Positions 33,371-43,813 of a stretch of DNA of 64,000 nt are shown in pieces (the first letter of the stretch is position 1; the number at the start of each line of letters is the position of its first letter). A program made the translations under genes and the position numbers. The notes below the pieces were generated by a model. It was given only the letters and a program-made list of their open reading frames with translations, had not been told where the DNA came from and did no database searches. Source of the stretch: Eutreptiella sp. 'Long Island Sound 2002' (taxonomy: Eukaryota > Euglenozoa > Euglenophyceae > Eutreptiales > Eutreptiaceae); assembly GCA_964036045.1 (NCBI GenBank), contig OZ038382.1, forward strand, positions 115,726,429-115,790,428, in the 5' to 3' direction.

Positions 33371-34831
33371 TCATCGCCCTGAGCTCTCCCCTGATGCATT
33401 TTGAGCACTTGTGTGGTCGACGGATCGTCCCTCATTTGCTTGCTCTCTTCCATCTTCCGGTGACCTGCCATCAGAGTCGCCATATACCCCCCCCTGCTGA
33501 ATCCAGAGGAGGATGGCCCCTCTCTTAAATTCGTCGCTCCCCGCCTGCTGAATCCTTGGGAAACCAGGCAGGGCGACTGACCTTCACATTTTCTGAGCTC
33601 TTAGGGCCTTGAAGCCCATACGACGTTGCGCAACGGATGCTGCTGTCATCGGCATTGCGATTTTTATTGGTGTGTGGTCTGGTCCCATGGCACTTGCGGG
33701 ATCCAGACCAGTCTACGTGTGTCTGCAGACTATATGTGGCCTGAACTCGGGCGTTTTCCTGTCCATCCTCCTGCATATTCCTTATCCTGACCAGGGCGTG
33801 GTTTGGCGCTCTATCCAGAGTGTGTTTACACGCCTATTACCCCGCTTCTTGCTTGTTTTTCTGTTTCCCAGGATATGTGCATCTGTATGTTAACTGTTAT
33901 CAGCCCATCACCAAGATCTGGACTGTTTTTCCCCCCGAAGGGATGCGAATCGGAATACGACAGCGCCTTGAGTCGCCGTTTACATGCTCTTACATAAGGT
34001 CCAGTACCTAAGTACAGATTCTTCTGTTTGAGTGCCCGTGATACCGTTTGCCCTAGTGGCTGTGATGTGCTGAGGTCCTGATGGCGCCAGGCGGGAAGCC
34101 CAGTTGCCTGACTACACTCCCAGCGGTCCGCCACTGTCAGTCCCAGTGTGAGCCTACCGACTCGCAGACGCACTTGCAGTCGGGTGGCGACCTCCGGTGT
34201 CCGGACCTCGGTCAGTCTGCCTGGGAAACTGGTGGTTTGAGGAGTCGACCCCTCCGCCCAGACTGCATGAGGACTCCCTCATGCATGGCCTTCGTGGTAA
34301 TGGGGCGAGGGAAAAGACGGCCTTGATGCCCGATCCCTTATGGAGGAGCTCGTTCGGCTTTACCACTCTGGACTCGCCTCGTTGATATGGACATGGTGCG
34401 CCCAAGGAAGGACCCGTGGGGACTCTCCCCCAGACTGCGGCCCTGGGAAGCCTGGGGTAGCCTGATGGATGTTTGTGGTCGCTTCTGACCTGTGGGACCA
34501 CCTCGGTCGTCGTGTGACGCCTATGGTGGCCCTGTATGCCACGCCCACTGTGGTAGTGACCGTCGCAGCCGGCACCAGGTGCGCCTGGTATCGGTTAACG
34601 GGTTCTTTGGATGCCGAACAATCGCCGCAAGGACCCGGAACTTGATACTTGATACTATACTTGCAGTTACTAACAGCTACAGCACCGTACCTGTCTTACT
34701 GTGGGATTTGGGCAGCCTAACCTGCGAATCAGCCTGAAGTGAGGATGTGACACGGCCCCCCCTTCAGGGGATGGTCCTGGGTACCCGCTGCCATGCTCGG
34801 ATGTTATCGAGCTCGCCCTAGGGTTTGCTCT
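33371..34831 (+). other. 3' untranslated region of Ty3-B
   Basis: About 1.46 kb between the chromodomain stop and the polypurine tract. Only short unconvincing frames occur on either strand; I see nothing recognisable in it. Confidence 0.6.
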
Positions 34832-34842
34832 AAGGAGGGGGG
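34832..34842 (+). other. Polypurine tract of Ty3-B
   Basis: AAGGAGGGGGG immediately before TGAAGCGG of the 3' LTR, the primer for plus-strand synthesis. Confidence 0.9.
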
Positions 34843-37779
34843 TGAAGCGGTACCGAGAACCTATGGCCCATGGCCCTGAGGCCTGTGAGCCGTCACACCC
34901 GTGCGGAAACCGTTGACACCGGCTGTCAGCGGGATATCCCTGTTCTCTAACCCGCGAAATCTGGAATCCAATTTCTAACCATTAAGTCGGTGTGGAATTA
35001 CCATGACTTTACTGTCTTGGTCGATTTGCGGTTAGAAATCCGTGGAATACCCGATTTCTACCGCGATTTCCAATTGTCCTGAAATCGCCGCAGTCGCGCC
35101 GCCTGTCGTCGCCTGTTCCGTGGACTGCATTAGAGAATCCTGTAGAACGATCTTTCTTGAAGTTAAGACTGAAACAGTCTTCGAGTGATCCGCAATTTTC
35201 TCCTTGATATAACGGATCGCGTCCCAGATTTTTCCAAGAAAATCTTGGCAGCCGAAAGCGCTTTGAACGCCGGAGTGGAATAACAAGGGCTACGAGCGTT
35301 CAAGCGCCCAAGGACGAATTAACGTGCCTCATAGGCACTGTGTATGAGGTTTTGCCCCCCATAGTCATAGGATGAAGCCAAAGGATCCCAACTCCATAGG
35401 CCCAAAGGGTTATTTATTTTGAGTGTTCTTCAAGAAGTGCGCTATTTCACGTACTTGGCGTCCAAGTACGTGTAGAAGTATGTTGAGTTGGCATTTGCCC
35501 CACCCTTGCTTGCCTCTACATCCGGGGCATATCACTTGTCTTCCCCGGATAGTGCATATATGATCTCCATATATATATTGGCAATATATTTTGCGTGCAT
35601 GCTAAAATTCGGCTTTCCGAAAGGAGGTCGATTTTCGACCAAAGCACTTGCATGCGTGTTAAGGGACCAACGTTACATTAGAATATAGGCATACTTTGAT
35701 TCTAGGCCACTACGTTGGGTGTAGAAGGCGTGGGTAGGGTTGTATGCCATATTTGGTGTCATATCGCGTGCCCATTTGGCGGGTGCACCATTCCGAGACT
35801 AACCCGCCAATGGACCCCATATCGCACGAGGCCCTCCATTGTACTCCGAACCAACACTCGCAAGCCTAACCTTCGTGAAGGGACGCTTGTGGAGCGCTCC
35901 CGAAGCGATGCGTTGCGAGCAAGGTGTGTTCTTTGCAATATTCCATTTTTGCATGTGCCCACTTGGGAGGAAGCGCGCAAGACCTTCCAAACCGCCCGAA
36001 GTGAAGCACATATGTGGAATCGAAGGTCATTGGTGTCAAGTCATTGTGTTTAAAAGGATCCGTCGATAACTCAATCCAAGCCGAAGATATTATAATATAT
36101 TTGTGTCGCTTTCAAGGCGCTTTTGCGTGTCTTTTCGCCCATTTTGCTGTTTATCTGCCCGTCATGATGTCAAGTGGCGACCGTGTATCTCAACGTTGCG
36201 CCAAATTGACATCATGACCCAAGTATGTTATGGGGGTACATAGTTCGGTGCCCTCATATCTTGGACCCGGCGAATAACTCCTCTTGGGCTTGGCATACCG
36301 TGGCCATCATGTTGGCAATTTGGGACCATCCAAAATCACCGGCTCACCTGGCGACCCTGCCATTCTCAAAACCGGGGGGGTTTGGGCGACGCCCAAAAGA
36401 TATGTTGGACGCATATGACTTGATACCAATCCCATGGCACACTCAGGTCCAAGTCCGGCATGTGCCTCATTTGCCCCAACCATGAGTGTGCGCATTTTCG
36501 GCCATTTTGAGCAATTTTCACCATGTTCAGCCCCCTGGTGCACGACGGACGCATTGACCAATGGACCATATATGACATGGGTGATATGTAAATTGGTCCC
36601 CATGGTTCGCACACCATGTGGGCGAAGGGGAGCAACCTTCGCTAAGGTGCTAGCCCAAGGTGAGTGTGGACGATTTTGCCATTTTGGCAATTGTGGACCC
36701 AATTTGGATTGTCACCGGGCCCAGTGGCATGGAGATCATTGAGGGCCAAGAGCATGGGAGTCTCAGTTCGACTCCTGGTCGATTGCATATTGAATGGCAG
36801 ATGCGATCTCTAAGCCGGCGTGAAGATATACCATTGGGGATACCCCGAATTTTGGCTCATTTTGAGTAGCCAAAATGACCCCCTTTTGGGACCCCAACTT
36901 CACCCCCCCGTGTGGTCAATTCCGGGCCCCATATCTCTATGTCCACAGGGAGCCCGGACCCAATTTCAAGTTCTACACTCAGATAGGGGTCTTAGGTCCT
37001 GCCTCCTATCCTGTGTGTCATTGGCCTTACCCTGGCTGGGCGAGCCACACTTGGGAATGACGCCAATTTTGGTGATTTTGGCATCATGACCCCACTTGAT
37101 GAACCCGTGGTGCCCTGATGCCGAGACCTCAGAGGGAACCAGGTTTGGTGAGGGCTCCAGAGAGTTGGTACACGATGTGTATGGGGTCAGTTGCCTCGTC
37201 CCTACCTCTGGCGGGTCCGGACGAGGGGTCAATTTTTGAGATTTTTGAGCTAATATCAGTTTGGGCTGAAACAGCCCATTTTCAGCTACCAACTCCTAAG
37301 GGATAATGGCGGGGCCATATCTCTGGCTCAGATGGGAGTTGGGACCTCCTGTTAGGGGAGCATAGATTGGATGGCTTTGGAGCCACGTGGTTCCCAGGAA
37401 CTCGCCTGTGGCTGGGCGAAACATCCCCTATTGGCAGGGTTTCAGGGTCCGGACTGAGTAGGGCATGGGTTTTGTTTGAGCCCCCGCCCCTGCCAGCCAT
37501 TGAGAGGGATGGACCTGGGATTGGGATACGAGTGGGGAGGAGTGTCTATTGTCCTGTGATGCCCTTACCCCAGTCCAGTCCTAACCCCATGTGTACATAT
37601 CCTGATGTGTTGCTGTACATACTTTTGTTCCCTTGTTTCAGAGTGGCAAGGATCCTGAAACGCTTTGTCACATGACACGAGCGTATTGACGCCCCTGTGA
37701 GCGCAGTGCTTTGCCTGCCTGCTTGCTTGTGCGTGTCACCGCAGCGTTCCGTGGCCAGGCCCCCCACGGGAACGCGTCA
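34843..37779 (+). repeat. 3' LTR of Ty3-B (2,937 bp)
   Basis: Direct copy of 20800-23769 with scattered substitutions and a few deletions (for example near 36525 and 37340). It ends GGAACGCGTCA and is followed by CTAG. Confidence 0.93.
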
Positions 37780-37783
37780 CTAG
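37780..37783. repeat. Target site duplication CTAG, right of Ty3-B
   Basis: CTAG directly after the 3' LTR, matching 20796-20799. Confidence 0.8.
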
Positions 37784-37925
37784 TTTCTACGCGCGCATGT
37801 TGCTTTGTTCTGGGGCGGGAACACAGGTTCATGTCGGTGATGGCCATCACGTGATTTTCGATGCTCGTACCCAGTTGAAACGCGGTGTCAACAAAAGCAA
37901 ATCTCAATCTTCGTGCATTATTCAT
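37784..37925 (-). CDS. Hypothetical protein, truncated by Ty3-B
   Basis: Minus-strand frame beginning MNNARRLRFAFVDTAFQLGT and running into the 3' LTR, where coding is lost. About 47 codons belong to the island. The LTR element appears to have inserted into it. No family recognised and the start is uncertain. Confidence 0.25.
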
Positions 37926-38118
37926 TTGTCCTTTTTTTTTCTGTTGGTCATTGACAGCAAAAGCATACAGGGAAACGGTTCGAGCTGGGAAATTTCATGC
38001 GGGAACCCAAATAATCAGTAATCCTTCCCCGTAGGGAAAACATCATAGATATGTCATTATAGGGAGTCGTCACACTCTGACCAGTGAAGTTGCCAACCAG
38101 AGAATCCCCTGCTTTGGG

Positions 38119-38228
38119 GATTGAGGGTGCAACAGAGGATCAGGTTGCCTTCGCAAACACTCATTGGGCATTTCCTTGACTGCGCGGTGGGGTGACTAGT
38201 ACACTAGTACACGGTCCAATCTGGGAAA
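38119..38228. repeat. Island direct repeat, copy 1
   Basis: A ~110-bp stretch (TTGAGGGTGCAACAGAGGAT ... ACTAGTACACTAGTACACGG ... CCAATCTGGGAAA) repeated at 40525-40645. It includes the palindromic ACTAGTACACTAGT. Each copy lies at the 3' end of a minus-strand reading frame. Confidence 0.8.
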
Positions 38229-38429
38229 CCGACTGAGACAGCAGGAAATACTCAGTGACATCACCGGAGTAAGATTCCCGAGTGAAGTTTCAGATAATAC
38301 ATCTTTGAGACAAAAATGGAAGGAGTTCCGGGCTTTTCTACGAGATTCTTGGCATTTTGCACCCACACTTTGGGGAGGGCTTCGGTACAAAAAGGAAGCA
38401 GCACAGTCTGCAACATAAATAAATACAAC

Positions 38430-38642
38430 TTACGAGTCTCCGGTTAGTGTCAATTGATTACCCTCGGCCGTGTCTATCTGCCAACTACCAGGAATCAATG
38501 TGCTTGTTGCTGCCCACCATCTGAGATACACTTGGTTACCAAACATCCCCGTCAGGTGTACGTGGCTGTCCTGTGAATGCTGACAGCCAAGAGAATGCAC
38601 GAAGCACGACAAAACTTCATCAGGCTTTCTTGCCAGCCTCAC
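38430..38642 (-). CDS. Hypothetical beta-rich fragment
   Basis: About 70 codons. The C-terminal part (HVHLTGMFGNQVYLRWWAAT, then LIPGSWQIDTAEGNQ) looks like alternating beta strands of a real protein rather than random sequence. The ORF ends at TAA inside GTAAGT. The start is unclear because the frame opens without a good ATG. No family recognised. Confidence 0.3.
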   Translation of the reverse strand: MRLARKPDEVLSCFVHSLGCQHSQDSHVHLTGMFGNQVYLRWWAATSTLIPGSWQIDTAEGNQLTLTGDS

Positions 38643-38669
38643 GGGGGATCCAGTTTTTGTGAATTTGAT

Positions 38670-38969
38670 TCATGTGGAGAGCAGGTGTTGGAAAGCATGG
38701 TGAAACACGAATATTGAGAATGTGAGCCCCTCAACACAAGTACACTTGCCTCGTACATAGAGCCATCTCGTACCAACGCCTCTGCCTTCCCCTATTCCGA
38801 AAAACGTGCGACGAATCTTTCGCAAAAATAAGAACAGATCAAATATCAGTGATACTACAGCGAATGAGGGCTCGTTGCGCAATATTTTGTGTGCCGGCAT
38901 CCCGTGATCTTGGCAGTTTGCAATCATTTTTTTTAATGTCATACATGACAAATGAATTGAAATGAGCAT
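38670..38969 (-). CDS. Hypothetical protein
   Basis: 99 codons with a hydrophobic stretch (SFAVVSLIFDLFLFLRKIRR) that could be a membrane segment, followed by a Gly/Arg-rich part and a hydrophobic tail. It is on the same strand as its neighbours. No recognised domain; may be spurious. Confidence 0.25.
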   Translation of the reverse strand: MLISIHLSCMTLKKMIANCQDHGMPAHKILRNEPSFAVVSLIFDLFLFLRKIRRTFFGIGEGRGVGTRWLYVRGKCTCVEGLTFSIFVFHHAFQHLLST

Positions 38970-39286
38970 AACACAGCGGACATTGTTAGTGAGAGATGAA
39001 GCCGCCCTGTGACAATGTATTCCAAGTATTCCGTGTATTCGTATTTGCAGGCACAGATATCAAGCTTACAACAAGAAGTAGGTCGAACCACTACTTGACC
39101 CAGTTTCATTTCCTCATGCAGGGGAGAGAACGCACCCACAAAGAAGGAACCGGGCAAAGAATGACCAGGAAAACAACCAACCAGATGGGGCAACCACAGA
39201 AACACACGGTCGTTTATCAACGCAACACCTTGTCTGCTTCAACGGGTGCTTGATGTGTGCCAGAGTGTCATTTCTCCGTCGATCTG

Positions 39287-39811
39287 TCATTCTGTCCACC
39301 GGATCGTCACATCACCGTCACTGGTGTTCTTTAGTTCCACCATTGTCTGGGCCGTCTCTGATGCACGTGGCCGCCTGCGGATACCACGCAGCATGTCGCC
39401 TCGATACGGATACCAGTATCCCCGCTTCTGGAAGTTTTTTGTCATGATGAGATGCTCCCTGCGTAGATTCCGTTTGCCCTCGTCTAGATCGCGCATGTAC
39501 CTGTTAAACCAGTGGTCCCACGTTACAACGAGTTGGGATATCTTTATCAACGAACCGATGCCCTCGGACGCAGCCAGCACCACGACCGCCATTGTGACCA
39601 TTTCAGTGTATACCTCAATGATGTAGCTGGCTAGGTCGGCGGCGTGAGAATGGTGCGCGTCCTCTTGGAGGCATACCTGTGTCTGCGCTTTGTCGTGCAG
39701 GGTTCCCACCAAACAGAGCTTGGACGCATGCCTCTCTCGAATGTCGTCTTTCAAGGTCGTTGTATATTGTACGTGTGGGTATACACGTGATGGAATCTCT
39801 GAAAGCGTCAC
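39287..39811 (-). CDS. Hypothetical membrane-associated protein (174 aa)
   Basis: One uninterrupted frame from 39811 to 39287. The N-terminal half is mixed polar (VQYTTTLKDDIRERHASKLC), with one central hydrophobic helix (IIEVYTEMVTMAVVVLAASE). A basic, aromatic C-terminal half follows (HLIMTKNFQKRGYWYPYRGD, then a terminal TVRWTE-like end, DGDVTIRWTE). Unlike most of the window it is unbroken. It lies 57 bp downstream of the next minus-strand frame, typical of compact viral genes. I recognise no family. Confidence 0.5.
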   Translation of the reverse strand: MTLSEIPSRVYPHVQYTTTLKDDIRERHASKLCLVGTLHDKAQTQVCLQEDAHHSHAADLASYIIEVYTEMVTMAVVVLAASEGIGSLIKISQLVVTWDHWFNRYMRDLDEGKRNLRREHLIMTKNFQKRGYWYPYRGDMLRGIRRRPRASETAQTMVELKNTSDGDVTIRWTE

Positions 39812-39868
39812 CGTTCCGTACGGAAATGGCTTGGATCGGATGATGTGTTCTATATGTCGAATGTCGTC

Positions 39869-40231
39869 TTACTCTTCTCGTTCCGACATCGCCACGACTT
39901 CTTCCGAATCAGACATTGACATTTCGAACGCTATGCTAATTAAAGAGATGGATAACATATATACCCGACATCCTTGGGTGTACCTCTTTTGCGTGCAGCG
40001 GTTGGCGTTTCTCATTTTCCTAACCACCGGGCTGCGCATTGGCGGATTGGCCCGTATTCGACTGTGTAACACAACCAAGGCTGTCTTCCACAGCGCATTA
40101 GAGATAGCTTGTGATGTGGGAATTCCCAGGACAGGGTTAGGAATCGAAGTTAAAGTCCTCTGATTGCTGAATGGATGTGTTCTTTCAGCTGAAGGAAAAC
40201 AGCAAAAATGTGGGAATGTGTGTACAGGCAC
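39869..40231 (-). CDS. Hypothetical protein (120 aa), alternative on + strand
   Basis: Minus-strand frame with a basic N-terminal half, a hydrophobic segment (VYMLSISLISIAFEMSMSDS) and an acidic end. It fits the strand and spacing of its neighbours. The opposite strand is also open (39861-40163, starting MSSYSSRSDIATTSSESD) and contains FLIFLTTGLRIGGLARIRL, which resembles box I of tyrosine recombinases but lacks the later catalytic boxes. I cannot decide between them. Confidence 0.3.
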   Translation of the reverse strand: MPVHTFPHFCCFPSAERTHPFSNQRTLTSIPNPVLGIPTSQAISNALWKTALVVLHSRIRANPPMRSPVVRKMRNANRCTQKRYTQGCRVYMLSISLISIAFEMSMSDSEEVVAMSEREE

Positions 40232-40524
40232 ACTAGATGCTCTGCTACTGCGTGTGAAGCCTTTTGGTCCCTAATGTATAATGCCATTTATAAATGCATT
40301 CGGACCATGCACAAATTCAATGTGATGCACAAAGTAGACAGTAGCCACAGAGGAGGTCCACATGTGTTTCCCTTTGCCAGACTATGGTGACGATTCATAG
40401 TTCTGCACACCATGGGGTGACCATGACCACAGGGGATACGTCTGGGGATTTTTTGACCAATGGAGGCAACCAACCTGTGCACGCAAAGCATGGTGTTGGG
40501 AGAAGGGTAGTGGTGGACGGTACG

Positions 40525-40645
40525 ATTGAGGGTGCAACAAAGGATCAGGTTGCCATCGCAAACACTCATTGAATTGAGATTTGGGCATTTCCCTGACTGC
40601 GCGGTGGGGTGACTAGTACACTAGTACACGTTCCAATCTCGGAAA
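40525..40645. repeat. Island direct repeat, copy 2
   Basis: Matches 38119-38228 with a ~13-bp insertion (GAATTGAGATTT). It lies just past the stop of the crystallin-like gene. Confidence 0.8.
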
Positions 40646-40648
40646 GCA

Positions 40649-41699
40649 TCACCCAACTCGTGCTGACGACGCTTTGTCATTTAGCACCTCTGGCAGCCGC
40701 TGCCAGTCAGCGAAGAGTGCAAAATGCGGACCGTTATACCCAGGATGGGCATGCAGATGCAGGATGCCGCCCCGTGGCGCCTTCACAGAGGAGATGGAGT
40801 TAGTTGTCCAACCAGGAAGCAAGGAATACGAATCGACTGGCAGCACATGGCTCTCCCCCCAAAAAATAGCATGTTCTAATACAACGACGTCCTGTTTCGG
40901 CTGATGTGGCCCTGGCTGGGACGTTGTTGGCCCCGACGCGATGATACGCGGGTCATTAGTGATTGGGTTGTTGGGGTCGTAGTATGCACCGATGGCACAA
41001 TTGCGACCCTCGTGTCGCCCGTAATGGATGTAATGCCGAAACGCGGCCTCACAGTCGTTGTTCAATGCCTGCTTGAGATCTGCGTAGCGGTTGAGGTACG
41101 CAAAGCGGTGCCAGACCCCCTGGTATGGTCCACAGTCACGGCCCTCAAGTGTGCCCCGTGTTAAAGTAGTGGTCGTGGTACGAGCCTGGAAAGTTTTGTG
41201 AACCAATACGGTCCATCAGGTCTCGGTGCCGCACAGCGTACGTGAACCAGTCGCACCTCACATCAGGTGCAGCCTCCAGTATGGGACCGACCTGCAGACC
41301 TTGACAGTCCACATCGCGGTTTTTTTTTGTTCCAGACCGTATTCCACGGTCTGGCAACATCAAGGCTTGGATACGGTCGCAACTGACCATGCATCCAACA
41401 GTGAACAGTGCCCCTCCCCCCCCTGTATTTGGGGTCGGCTTTTGCACAACGTATGCACGCCCCTGCGGGTGCGTTGAGTGCCCCTGTGGGTGCGGTTTCG
41501 GGGGCGGTGGTAGTGGTTGTGGTTTGCGGGGCGATGATGGTGCTTGTGGTTTGGGGGGCTGTGGTGGTGCTTGTGGTTTGGCAGGGGGGGCAATGGTGGT
41601 GCTTGTGGTTTGGGGGGGGGCGGTGGGGTTTTTCTCCTACCACCACCACCATAGGGCCGCCGCTATAAGAACCAGCAGGATGACCAGGTTTGAAGACAT
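40649..41699 (-). pseudogene. Membrane-anchored repeat and beta/gamma-crystallin-like protein
   Basis: ATG at 41699 gives MSSNLVILLVLIAAALWWWW, a signal anchor, then a TAG. The same frame continues as a Thr/Pro/Lys-rich stalk (~60 residues), then a Cys-containing domain (CMVSCDRIQALMLPDRGIRS). Next come two repeats of form YxxRxxDL...HYxxxGxxEGRxC: FTYAVRHRDLMDRIG ... HYFNTG, and FAYLNRYADLKQALNNDC ... HYIHYGRHEGRNC. A one-base frameshift near 41155 separates them. The C-terminal ~80 residues (VVLEHAIFWGESHVLPVDSY, TNSISSVKAPRG, NDKASSARVG) show two Greek-key crystallin signatures (N-x-I-SS and NDKxSS). Likely a surface or virion protein; broken by the TAG and the shift. Confidence 0.6.
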
Positions 41700-41822
41700 G
41701 TGGTAAATTTTATTTTTAACGTATGGATCAATTCATTGTCCTTTGCCTTCACAATTTCGATGCTGTATGCTATATGAAATCCAAACGTTGACGTTCCTGC
41801 TCTCCAATACTTACAGTACCTG
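41700..41822. other. AT-rich spacer, left flank of the LTR chain
   Basis: No gene seen. It is part of the island and runs up to the GTAT duplication. Confidence 0.5.
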
Positions 41823-41826
41823 GTAT
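41823..41826. repeat. Target site duplication GTAT, left of LTR chain
   Basis: GTAT directly before TGATGCATATG. The same four bases follow the last LTR at 62896-62899. Confidence 0.7.
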
Positions 41827-42914
41827 TGATGCATATGTGGCCATGTGCTCATATGCAGGTTCATTTGTATAGGTAAAAGTATCTCTATGGAAGGCAGGAA
41901 AGCTCCAGGGGTGTGCTGACACTCCAGTGCAGAGGTCAGCTAGTCTGTAGTATCAGGAAATAGCTCCAGCCTGGTCTGGAAATGGCGATTTTAGTCAATT
42001 TTTCGAGGTTTTTGAGGTTTCTAAAACATTTGAAGGTTCATTGAAGCTTCAAAGTAATTAGAACCAACGGCGCGGCAGCGGGCGCCAGTCGTCACCGTCA
42101 TTTTTACGACATTATTTCCTTGACGGAAAAAATTCCCTAAATGTTCGTAAAAGCTCCAGAAAAGCTGTTTTTATATCAATTTTGAAAGAGGTATGTTGGA
42201 TGTTTAGTGTATTTTATGGCATCTTTCATGAAACTGCACTATCTTGCCAATTTTCTACAGACAGCCCGCTGCGACGGCCGTTGCCTCCCCTATGGGGGAT
42301 ATTAAGTATAAGTCCATAGGTTTACAGAACAAATATCATATGGCGCCACAATGCCCTAAGGCCTCTAGGGTGGCGCATGGGGGGAGACCAATGTTTCAAG
42401 TTTAACCATGTTTTCAACGTGTTTATGACATTGTTTGACTTGTTTGACCTTGGTTTGACCCCGAACTGACTCAGACATGTTGACCACAGCACAGTTCCTG
42501 TCGACGACAGTCGTTGACGACCTGAATCTCAGGTCACAGGGCCAGTGGTGCCCTGATTTATTGGGATTTTCTCCTGGGACTCTAACCTTAGCACATGGTT
42601 TGTTGCTTAGGTATGTTTACATGTGTATTAACCTAAGTTACTGCCTTATTTGCCCTCTCTTCCTCTTTCAGGACACCAGATTGTGTCATGGGGCGAGCAG
42701 AGCTCCTAGAACAATCTGTATTTGCGTGGTATTACGAAAATTCTTGTGCCTACTTGCTCTCTTAATGTGTCTTGAAGAGTGCTCACATAGCCTCTAAAAT
42801 GAGTGCTACATATGCCTCAAGAAAGACTAGAAAATTGGGTTTGGAAGGCCTCAAGCTCTTCCCCATGGAGCAGACTGCAGTAACCAAGATCCAGGGGCGT
42901 GTCAGTACGTGTCA
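41827..42914 (+). repeat. Chain LTR a
   Basis: First LTR; TGATGCATATG to ACGTGTCA, 1,088 bp. It is preceded by GTAT and lacks an upstream polypurine tract, as expected for the outermost 5' LTR. Confidence 0.85.
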
Positions 42915-43575
42915 ACATTGTTCTAGAGTCAATGCAGCTCTGAAAGAGAACCTGGAGTTCTTTGTGTTCTTCACCGTTTGTGGATTCTTGGCACAAGCAA
43001 CAAGAAGGAGCCAATCCAAGGAGCTCAAGTTCTTCACCATGGCCACGATTGGACTGCAGCTCAACCAGTCGACGCCCTGGTCTGGCCTGGGAAGGCCTGG
43101 AGCGACAATACATCCAGGTATGTCCTCCACAACCTCCACCTCCTCCTCAGGTACTTGGACTGAGGAGCATCATCAAGAACTTCAAGAAAATCAGGAAATT
43201 GATCATGACCAAGACAAGGAGCCTTCGTGGGCTACTTACTCTGGTTCAGAAGCGGCAGAGATCGCCGAATTTTCTACGACAACTTCGTCAGCGACATCCA
43301 GCGACGACAATGGGCCAGAAACCAGCCCAATAAAATGGTATGACCATGCTCCCCATGGGTTCCAAGAGGCTATTGATTTTTTTGAAGCCCAACAACAAGG
43401 GCACCAAGAATTTGACATGTGGGACAGCTCCAGCGAAGGTAGCTGTCGCCAGACAACGACTTCGAGAAGAAAAGAGCGTCGTCCCCTCACGGCCAAGGAG
43501 CTGGAGACTTTTGACAAGGAGATGGAGAAGTTCTTCAACAATTATAAGAGCCCCATTGGCTCTGAGAGTGGCTAA
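42799..43575 (+). CDS. Conserved chain ORF, copy a (longest, 258 aa)
   Basis: The best-preserved copy of the only ORF of the element, starting within the LTR (MSATYASRKTRKLGLEGL) and crossing the LTR end into the internal region. It contains a Cys pair (STCQHCSRVNAALKEN), a hydrophobic segment (ENLEFFVFFTVCGFLAQA), a Ser/Thr-rich linker, an acidic region (QELQENQEIDHDQDKEPSWA), FEAQQQGHQEFDMWDSSSEG and a basic end (SRRKERRPLTAKELETFDKE). The upstream LTR frame (MGRAELLEQ...) is in the same frame but cut by a TAA, so the ancestral protein probably began there at ~300 residues. Possibly Gag-like, but I recognise no family. Confidence 0.55.
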   Translation: MSATYASRKTRKLGLEGLKLFPMEQTAVTKIQGRVSTCQHCSRVNAALKENLEFFVFFTVCGFLAQATRRSQSKELKFFTMATIGLQLNQSTPWSGLGRPGATIHPGMSSTTSTSSSGTWTEEHHQELQENQEIDHDQDKEPSWATYSGSEAAEIAEFSTTTSSATSSDDNGPETSPIKWYDHAPHGFQEAIDFFEAQQQGHQEFDMWDSSSEGSCRQTTTSRRKERRPLTAKELETFDKEMEKFFNNYKSPIGSESG

Positions 43576-43813
43576 CCCTCTCCAATCATATTTGTTTGAT
43601 TTTTCCAAGCCCTTTGTCATTTCCGGCCACTCCTGCCAGAGTTCCAGTGATATTTATTCAGGGGTATATGTTGTAAACACTTCTGTTTTCTGGTGATTCT
43701 TGCCATTGTTTGGTTGTACTATACTTTCTTTTGAGGTTGTTTGAACCATACATTTTACTTGCACCCCATTTTTTTATACTTGTTTCTTTTGCTTATGTCT
43801 TCTTGCGCAAGGA

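Larger units (their letters stand above)
20800..37779 (+). mobile_element. Ty3/Gypsy chromovirus B, complete but degenerate (17.0 kb)
   Basis: Two direct LTRs (20800-23769 and 34843-37779), each starting TGAAGCGGTACC and ending AACGCGTCA, are flanked by a CTAG duplication, so the whole element is present. The internal part encodes a long Gag N-terminal extension, Gag core, knuckle, protease, methyltransferase-like spacer, RT, RNase H, integrase and chromodomain. A polypurine tract precedes the 3' LTR. No tRNA-complementary TGG primer site is visible just after the 5' LTR. I count roughly ten differences between the LTRs in the first ~140 bases, so the insertion is old; gag and pol carry many breaks. 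Confidence 0.93.
37784..41826 (-). other. Gene-dense island of viral flavour, left piece
   Basis: Compact candidate genes, mostly on the minus strand, between Ty3-B and the LTR chain. It is joined logically to 62896-64000, since the LTR chain between them has a GTAT target duplication. An N-terminal membrane anchor plus Pro-rich stalk, close spacing and absence of retroelement genes suggest an endogenous algal virus segment, but no hallmark gene (capsid, polymerase, packaging ATPase) is visible. Host origin remains possible. Confidence 0.4.

Noticed and set aside
38390-38445. A 26-nt intron (GTAAGT...TTGCAG) joining two small minus-strand frames
   Set aside because: Removing it does not join the two frames into a better protein; the shifted frame stops after ~17 codons.
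39861-40163. Tyrosine recombinase on the + strand
   Set aside because: Only TGLRIGGLARI resembles box I. The H-x-x-R and Tyr boxes are absent and the frame is too short, so it is mentioned only as an alternative.
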